A DNA stretch of 18,834 bases from Kordia sp045105435 (lineage in GTDB: Bacteria; Bacteroidota; Bacteroidia; Flavobacteriales; Flavobacteriaceae). A model generated the notes under the pieces. It had not been told where the DNA came from. It did not search any database and worked only from the letters and a program-made list of their open reading frames with translations. Where the stretch lies: assembly GCF_045105435.1 (NCBI RefSeq), contig NZ_JBGCDL010000284.1, positions 1-18,834 of the forward strand, in the 5' to 3' direction. This document shows positions 14,021-18,834 of this stretch, one piece after another (within the stretch, counting starts at the first letter, position 1; every line of letters begins with the position of its first letter). Position numbers and translations under genes: made by a program.

Positions 14021-15484
14021 CTAAACCGTAATACTCTGCGGGTGCTGAATACGATTGTCAGGATCAAGTTGTTTTTTGATTTGTTTTAATTCAGGAAGAT
14101 ACTTTCCGTAGTACGAAGTTTCAAAATCTTTAAAATTTATGTCTGGATAGTTTCTATAGTGTGCGCGAATTCCATGTTTGTAAAAACGATCTTGTACTTC
14201 TTTAAATGCCGCCAATCTGCTGGCTTCCTGCGATGGTTTATCCCAATACGATTGCAATTCAGATAAATACGGATAACTTCTGTGTGGAAATACCGAACGT
14301 TTTTCAGCAGCAGCCGAATTGATATTTCCGCCAAGCGTATTCACTTGATAGATCAATCCGCGAGACGAAATTACTTTGGAAATTACATCGTCAATACAAC
14401 CTTCTATTTGAGTGAAATCTTTGTACAATCCCGCGCAAGCGTTTTTAAAATAAATAGGATGTTGTACGCCATAAAAAGTTTGTAAAGCTCTTGCCAGCGG
14501 GCGTTTGCTTCCAATCGTAGCTTTGTCCGAAATGGCTTTGAGCGCATTGTACATGTCTAGTACGCCTTTATTATCACTAGAGTAATTCGTGATTAAAACT
14601 GTTAATGTTTTTCCATTCAGTACAAATGCCGCAAAAGCAGTATTTGGTAAGTTTTTGGTGTAACGAAACCACGTTTGCAACAATTCTTTTGCTCTTTCTG
14701 TCGTTAGTTTATACGCTTTACAGCGATATGCTTGAAAAAAATTGGGCGCTTGGTAAGTTCTAAATTTCATCTTCGTTACAATACCGAAGTTTCCATTTCC
14801 GCCACCTTTACAAGCTTTTAAGATTGCTGAAGTTCCACTTTCGTGATGAATGTTTCCTTTGCCATCTACCAACGTAATGGATTGCAAACTATCGCAGGTT
14901 AAACCATATTTGCGACTGAAAAAACCGTATCCGCCACCGAGTGTTAATCCTGCAATTCCGACTGTAGCACACGAACCCGAAGGCAAAATGCGCTGTTTTG
15001 GCAACATTTCGTTGTACAATTCTTTTAAAATACAACCTGTTTCTACGATGAGACTATGATCTGGCTTCCACTCCATTTTCTTCATTGCAGAAACATCTAC
15101 GACCAATCCATCGTTGGTACTTGAAAAACCTTCAAAGCTATGTCCGCCACTTTTTACAACAACTTTTAAGTCTTTAAAATTAGCAAACTTTACAGCATCT
15201 ACAACACCTTGCGTTGTAAAGCATTGCGCTATGTATGTTGGCGATTGCTGAAAGCGTTTGTTGAAACGAACAGTCAACTCTTGGTATTCAGCATCTGCTT
15301 TTTGGTAGAGTTTTATATTTTCTGGAAGCAATTCTGGCATTGTCGGTATTGCTTCTTTTTCTTTTTCTGTTTCTGTCGGAGTCGATTTACTCTTTTTAGA
15401 TGCATCAGTACACGAAAAAACCGTATATCCAATTCCGCCTAAAACGACTAGTTTTGCAAAGTCTCTTCTGTTGTAATTTGACAT
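14021..15484 (-). CDS. FAD-linked oxidoreductase, berberine bridge enzyme (BBE) type, exported lipoprotein
   Basis: The 487-residue protein has an RRDF motif (6-9) before a hydrophobic stretch and a lipobox-like VFSC (Cys25), suggesting Tat export with the FAD already bound, followed by lipidation. The FAD_binding_4 (PCMH) domain spans about 80-255: VVKSGGHSFEGFS with His115, and SGSCATVGIAGLTLGGGYGF with Cys172. These are the positions that carry 8-alpha-histidyl and 6-cysteinyl FAD in bicovalent oxidases such as glucooligosaccharide oxidase. The C-terminal BBE motif (YRNYPDI...YYGKYLPELKQIKKQLDPDNR) is present. It probably oxidises a sugar or alcohol with oxygen; the substrate is unknown. 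Its ATG overlaps the mltG stop by one base (TAATG), so it is the last gene of the Sua5-mltG operon. Confidence 0.87.
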   Translation of the reverse strand: MSNYNRRDFAKLVVLGGIGYTVFSCTDASKKSKSTPTETEKEKEAIPTMPELLPENIKLYQKADAEYQELTVRFNKRFQQSPTYIAQCFTTQGVVDAVKFANFKDLKVVVKSGGHSFEGFSSTNDGLVVDVSAMKKMEWKPDHSLIVETGCILKELYNEMLPKQRILPSGSCATVGIAGLTLGGGYGFFSRKYGLTCDSLQSITLVDGKGNIHHESGTSAILKACKGGGNGNFGIVTKMKFRTYQAPNFFQAYRCKAYKLTTERAKELLQTWFRYTKNLPNTAFAAFVLNGKTLTVLITNYSSDNKGVLDMYNALKAISDKATIGSKRPLARALQTFYGVQHPIYFKNACAGLYKDFTQIEGCIDDVISKVISSRGLIYQVNTLGGNINSAAAEKRSVFPHRSYPYLSELQSYWDKPSQEASRLAAFKEVQDRFYKHGIRAHYRNYPDINFKDFETSYYGKYLPELKQIKKQLDPDNRIQHPQSITV

Positions 15485-16527
15485 TATCGATAGATGTTAC
15501 GTTCGTTTAAAGCTTTGTGGTATTTGCGCGCATTGGCTTCGTGTTGACGATTGGTTTTGGCAAAATTGGAATAGCCTGAGAAATCTTCTTTCGCACAGAA
15601 AAAGATATAATCGTGCTTTTCATAATTTAGCACAGCATCAATATATTGTACCGACGGAATGTAGATTGGTCCTGGCGGCAAGCCTCTGTTTTTATAGGTG
15701 TTGTAAGGTGAATCAAGTTCTTTGTCTTTGTTTAAAATACGCTTGATTTCAAAATCTCCCAAAACCCACTTCAACGTCGGATCGGCATCTAAAGGTATTC
15801 CACGTCTTAAGCGATTTACATATACACCTGCAATTTTAGGCGCTTCGTCCATTTTGATCGTTTCACACACCACAATTGAAGCTAATGTAGACACTTCTGT
15901 TTGCGACATGTTTAGTTTTTTGGCTTTTGCTTTGCGCGCTGGCGACCAAAAAAGTTTGTATTCTTTGGCGAGTTTCGCAATTAAATCTTCCGCAGCAATA
16001 TCCCAATATACATTGTAGGTATTCGGAATAAACATGGTGTTGATTGTAGTTGGTGTAAAACCGTATTTGCTTGTAAACTTTTCGTCAGTAATTAACTTTA
16101 AAATGTCTTCCGCAGATAATTCAACAGTTAATGCAATTTTTTCAGCGACTTCTTTCTTTGTTCGTGCATTGTTAAAGGTAACTTGTGTTTCTTTTTCGCC
16201 ATTTCCTTGACGTAAGTCTTCCACAATTTTGCTGTACGCTACATTTTTAGGAAAGATATATTTTCCGGCTTCTAGCGTTTCTTGTTTTAGATTTCGCAGT
16301 GCAGCATATTCTTGAAATTTCTCCGTATTTTCTATGATTCCTTTCGTTTTTAAATCGTTCAAAACGGCTTCAAGTGTTGCGCCTGTTGGCACATAAAAAG
16401 CAGTATCTTTTTCAATAGAAGCTGTTTTCTTTCCAAAGAAATACATGGACGCTTTTGGATACACAACTATTCCTATTGCTACAGCTATGACTAAAAGTAT
16501 TGCTGCTATTATTTTAAATTTCTTCAT
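15484..16527 (-). CDS. mltG: Endolytic murein transglycosylase MltG
   Basis: This 347-residue protein is anchored by one N-terminal membrane helix (about 5-24), with the rest in the periplasm. A LysM-like region (about 40-115, including VPTGATLEAVLNDLKTKGII) precedes the YceG catalytic domain: FIPNTYNVYW (166-175), STLASIVVCET (213-223) with the family Glu222, VYVNRLRRGIPLDADPT (235-251), LDSPYNTYKNRGLPPGPI (271-288) and FSGYSNFAKTNRQHEAN (316-332). MltG cleaves nascent glycan strands within the chain and so sets glycan length. The usual IVEKET is IVVCET here, so the first Glu of that motif is replaced while the second is kept. The gene starts 18 bases after the Sua5-like gene and overlaps the FAD oxidoreductase by one base. 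Confidence 0.92.
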   Translation of the reverse strand: MKKFKIIAAILLVIAVAIGIVVYPKASMYFFGKKTASIEKDTAFYVPTGATLEAVLNDLKTKGIIENTEKFQEYAALRNLKQETLEAGKYIFPKNVAYSKIVEDLRQGNGEKETQVTFNNARTKKEVAEKIALTVELSAEDILKLITDEKFTSKYGFTPTTINTMFIPNTYNVYWDIAAEDLIAKLAKEYKLFWSPARKAKAKKLNMSQTEVSTLASIVVCETIKMDEAPKIAGVYVNRLRRGIPLDADPTLKWVLGDFEIKRILNKDKELDSPYNTYKNRGLPPGPIYIPSVQYIDAVLNYEKHDYIFFCAKEDFSGYSNFAKTNRQHEANARKYHKALNERNIYR

Positions 16528-16545
16528 AAATGTGTAAAATCTGTT

Positions 16546-17169
16546 TTAGAAAATGCTTTCAACATCTCCTTTTCCTTCACGAATAATTTCGGGTTCGTCT
16601 CCTGATAAATCAATTATTGTAGAGGCAATATTATCACCATAACCGCCGTCAATTACAGCGTCTACAAGGTTGTCCCACTTTTCCAAAATCAACTCTGGAT
16701 CGGTTGTATATTCTATAATATCATCTTCATCATAGATAGAAGTAGATACAATTGGGTTTCCTAACTCTTGCACAATGGTTCGTGCAATATTGTTGTCTGG
16801 CACACGAATTCCGACTGTTTTTTTCTTTTTAAATACTTTTGGCAGGTTGTTGTTTCCTGGTAGAATGAACGTATACGGACCTGGCAATGCTTTTTTCAGA
16901 ATTTTGTAGGTACGTGTATCAATCTGACGAATGTAATCGCTAATATGGCTTAAATCGTTACAGATAAACGAGAAATTGGCTTTTTCGAGTTTTATCCCTT
17001 TTATGCGGGCAATGCGTTCCAAAGCTTTGGTATTTGTAATATCGCAACCTAAACCATATACGGTATCCGTAGGGTAAATAACCAAGCCACCATTGCGAAG
17101 AATGTCTACGACTTTTTTGATTTCCCTCGGATTTGGGTTTTCGTCATATAATTTAATAAATTCTGCCAT
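16546..17169 (-). CDS. Sua5/YciO/YrdC-family protein (L-threonylcarbamoyladenylate synthase-like, YciO type)
   Basis: The 207-residue protein has the YrdC fold. Near the N-terminus YPTDTVYGLGCD (32-43) is the family signature that holds threonine and ATP. The rest matches E. coli YciO more than TsaC: NFSFICNDLSHISDYI, ALPGPYTFILPG, KKTVGIRVPDNNIARTIVQELG, NPIVSTSI, VDAVIDGGYGD, STIIDLSGDEPEIIREGKGDVESI. TsaC/Sua5 make threonylcarbamoyl-AMP for the t6A modification of tRNAs reading ANN codons; YciO-type proteins have weak or uncertain activity. Whether this is the sole t6A enzyme cannot be told from the window. It is the first gene of a probable three-gene operon with mltG, and a -7 box lies 20 bases before its start. 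Confidence 0.85.
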   Translation of the reverse strand: MAEFIKLYDENPNPREIKKVVDILRNGGLVIYPTDTVYGLGCDITNTKALERIARIKGIKLEKANFSFICNDLSHISDYIRQIDTRTYKILKKALPGPYTFILPGNNNLPKVFKKKKTVGIRVPDNNIARTIVQELGNPIVSTSIYDEDDIIEYTTDPELILEKWDNLVDAVIDGGYGDNIASTIIDLSGDEPEIIREGKGDVESIF

Positions 17170-17189
17170 CTATACGTATTCGAGTTTCA

Positions 17190-17197
17190 CAAAAGTA
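17190..17197 (-). promoter_or_regulatory. Candidate -7 box for the Sua5-mltG-FAD operon
   Basis: On the minus strand TACTTTTG matches TAnnTTTG fully and lies 20 bases upstream of the ATG. No TTG is found at the normal spacing. The remainder of the 225-base divergent gap (17170-17394) is AT-rich, and I see no clear promoter for the hydrolase. Confidence 0.35.
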
Positions 17198-17394
17198 ATT
17201 GATTTTTAGTTATTATACGCATTTCTGTCTGAATCTGAATAGGAGCAAGAAAAATTGTATTCCACTTGTGCTTAATTAATTGATATTTAGTTTATTTCAC
17301 AAATGATGCCATCGTAAAAATTTAAGTCAAAATTAAGATTTGTGCATACTTTTTTTTAGGATATTGCGTTCTGAAATTATAGTAAGACCCGTTT

Positions 17395-18264
17395 ATGAAA
17401 AAATTATGTTACCACTTTATTTTAAGTTTGACCTTATTGTTGAATTATTCTTGTAGTTCGGATTCCGATTTAGATTTTACCGCATCACCTACAGATCCTA
17501 CTACTATTGGCGCTGGATTTTTACTTGATATTTCGTATGGTACAGACGCAGATCAAACCTACGATTTGTATTTACCACAGAATAGAACACTGAATACGAA
17601 AGTGATTATTTTAGTGCATGGTGGCGGTTGGACAAGTGGCGATAAAGCAGATATGAATAATTTTGTGGAGTTGATTCAAGCCGATTTACCTCAATATGCG
17701 ATTGTGAATATGAATTATCGCTTGGCGAATGAAACGACTTCGCCTTTTCCGATGCAATTGGATGATATTACAGCACTTATTAATCAGTTAAAAGAGCGTA
17801 ATGAAGAGTATATTATTTCGGAAGATTACGCTTTTTTAGGAACGAGCGCTGGCGGACATTTGTCGCTTTTATGGAGTTATGCGTATGATACTGAAGCCGA
17901 TGTAAATATGGTGGCAAGTATTGTAGGACCAACGAATTTGGCGGATGAAGCGTATTTGAATAACGCAGATCCAACAATTCAGGCATATATTGATTTATTA
18001 GGAACTGAGGTTGTAATTCCGCTTTTGGAAAGTTTTAGTCCATTTCATAGAGTTACAAGTGCGGCGCCTCCAACGGTGTTGTTTTATGGTGGACAAGATC
18101 CGTTGATTCCAAACTCACAAGGAATGGATTTGAGTGATCGTTTGATACAATTAGGCGTTACGCATGAATTTACTTTTTACCCAGAAGAAGGACACGGCTG
18201 GATTGGACAAAATGCAATTGATACTTGGGTGAAGTTCACTGCTTTTGTGCAGGAGCATCATTAG
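17395..18264 (+). CDS. Alpha/beta hydrolase lipoprotein (carboxylesterase-like, HSL/BD-FAE type)
   Basis: The 289-residue protein has a lipoprotein signal peptide with Cys20 (NYSC) followed by Ser/Asp residues, suggesting an anchored periplasmic or surface enzyme. The alpha/beta-hydrolase fold is clear: oxyanion loop VHGGGW (74-79), VNMNYRL (104-110), nucleophile elbow GTSAGGH with Ser151, acid Asp235 in GGQDPLIP and His267 in EEGHGW. The HGGG motif and the order match the hormone-sensitive-lipase-like esterases and BD-FAE-type carboxylesterases that deacylate sugars or small esters. The length is normal for the family. The substrate is unknown; no polysaccharide-use genes are adjacent. It is transcribed away from the Sua5-mltG operon and followed directly by a repeat. 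Confidence 0.88.
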   Translation: MKKLCYHFILSLTLLLNYSCSSDSDLDFTASPTDPTTIGAGFLLDISYGTDADQTYDLYLPQNRTLNTKVIILVHGGGWTSGDKADMNNFVELIQADLPQYAIVNMNYRLANETTSPFPMQLDDITALINQLKERNEEYIISEDYAFLGTSAGGHLSLLWSYAYDTEADVNMVASIVGPTNLADEAYLNNADPTIQAYIDLLGTEVVIPLLESFSPFHRVTSAAPPTVLFYGGQDPLIPNSQGMDLSDRLIQLGVTHEFTFYPEEGHGWIGQNAIDTWVKFTAFVQEHH

Positions 18265-18266
18265 GG

Positions 18267-18297
18267 TTTTAGGTTGGTCGCTTTGCTCTGTTTTGGG
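18267..18297. repeat. Degenerate short repeat after the hydrolase gene
   Basis: TTTTAGGTTGGTCGCTTTGC and the following TCTGTTTTGGG resemble, in the gene's sense direction, the TTGGATCGCTTCGCTTTTGG units that follow holA. It starts two bases after the stop codon. Confidence 0.45.
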
Positions 18298-18540
18298 TTG
18301 TGTTACTTACTTTATGCTTATTTCATAGTATAAAATTGTAAACTTATACACTTTTAAACTTCGATAGTTGTTGATTTGTTTTTTGTCAATTTGTTGATGC
18401 TTTATTAAGAACCTCAACATATTCTTTGAACAGTACTAATACCTAATGCCCAAAAGCTACTACCTGAATTAGTTGTGAGTTGTGTTACTTACTACCTGAT
18501 TGTTTCTTAGTATAAACTAATACACTCGTAAACTTCATAC
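18298..18540. repeat. Diverged direct repeat pair in the gap after the hydrolase gene
   Basis: TTGTGTTACTTACT occurs at 18298-18311 and 18480-18493. Both are followed by a related stretch containing TAGTATAAA, a TACAC segment and TAAACTTC, so copies of about 65 bases lie 182 bases apart. The DNA between them shows no gene or clear signal. Confidence 0.6.
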
Positions 18541-18547
18541 TATGATT

Positions 18548-18834
18548 CGTCATTGCGAGACCTAAGTCGCGGCAATCTGTGACTTCCAAAAACAAATTTG
18601 TACTGCGATACACAGACTGCCACGTCATGCTTCCTCGCAGTGACGTTTCTGAGGTTGATTTAAAAATAATTTATGATACGTCATTACGAGGAACGCTAGT
18701 GACGCGGCAATCTGTGACTTCCAAAAACAAGTTTATACTACTATAAACAGACTGCCACGTCATGCTTCCTCGCAGTGACGTTTCTGAGGTTGATTTAAAA
18801 ATAATTTATGATACGTCATTACGAGGAACGCTAG
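18548..18834. repeat. Tandem array of family 1 palindromic repeats, cut by the window edge
   Basis: Palindromic elements run from CGTCATTGCGAG (18548) or CGTCATTACGAG (18679) to CTCGCAGTGACG (ending at 18645 and 18780). A third begins at 18814 and is cut by the window end. The two complete elements are each followed by an identical 33-base spacer (18646-18678 and 18781-18813). The period is 131 then 135 bases. Confidence 0.85.

Noticed and set aside
18548..18834. Possible CRISPR array
   Set aside because: The repeated part is about 100 bases and palindromic, the spacers are identical to each other, and no cas genes are present.

Overview
The window looks like chromosomal DNA of a marine-type Flavobacteriaceae (Bacteroidota); a Kordia-like genus is a guess. 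Grounds: AT-rich sequence, little Shine-Dalgarno signal, promoter-like TTG/TAnnTTTG boxes, many Bacteroidota-style lipoproteins, and the pairing of holA with a small HSDR_N-type nuclease gene. No rRNA, tRNA or CRISPR array was found.

Left part (1-3650): the 3' end of a GIN/DUF2807-like protein, a MITE-like palindromic element (802-981), a 5'-truncated di-haem cytochrome c peroxidase remnant, a trypsin-like serine protease lipoprotein, an ATP-grasp ligase and a small convergent lipoprotein.

Accessory part (3714-8457): a minus-strand protein with an eCIS-associated DUF4157 domain, an SH3-like segment and a putative Cys/His hydrolase tail, which looks like an injected effector. Divergent from it is a two-gene operon: an HNH nuclease fused to an SMC/ABC-like AAA ATPase (793 aa), then a second HNH protein (297 aa) paralogous to the fused HNH module. 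This resembles Septu (PtuA/PtuB) anti-phage defence, with one nuclease copy built into the ATPase. It is the best candidate here for an unusual system.

Repeat-rich gap (8454-8944), then a core region: holA (minus) and a divergent HSDR_N-type nuclease gene with a possibly leaderless promoter, a second repeat-rich gap (10460-10938), a family 2 glycosyltransferase abutting an exported protein of unknown function, and an OmpA-like lipoprotein with a strong terminator.

Right part (14021-18264): a minus-strand operon (Sua5/YciO-like protein, MltG, BBE-type FAD oxidoreductase, the last two overlapping by one base) and a plus-strand alpha/beta-hydrolase lipoprotein. The window ends in a tandem array of palindromic elements cut by the edge.

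Across the window, intergenic DNA carries two palindromic repeat families (one starting CGTCATTGCGAG or CGTCACTACGAG, one starting CGTCACTTCGAGTGA). A third, short tandem repeat with about 16-18 base units recurs directly after stop codons in the same orientation relative to the gene.
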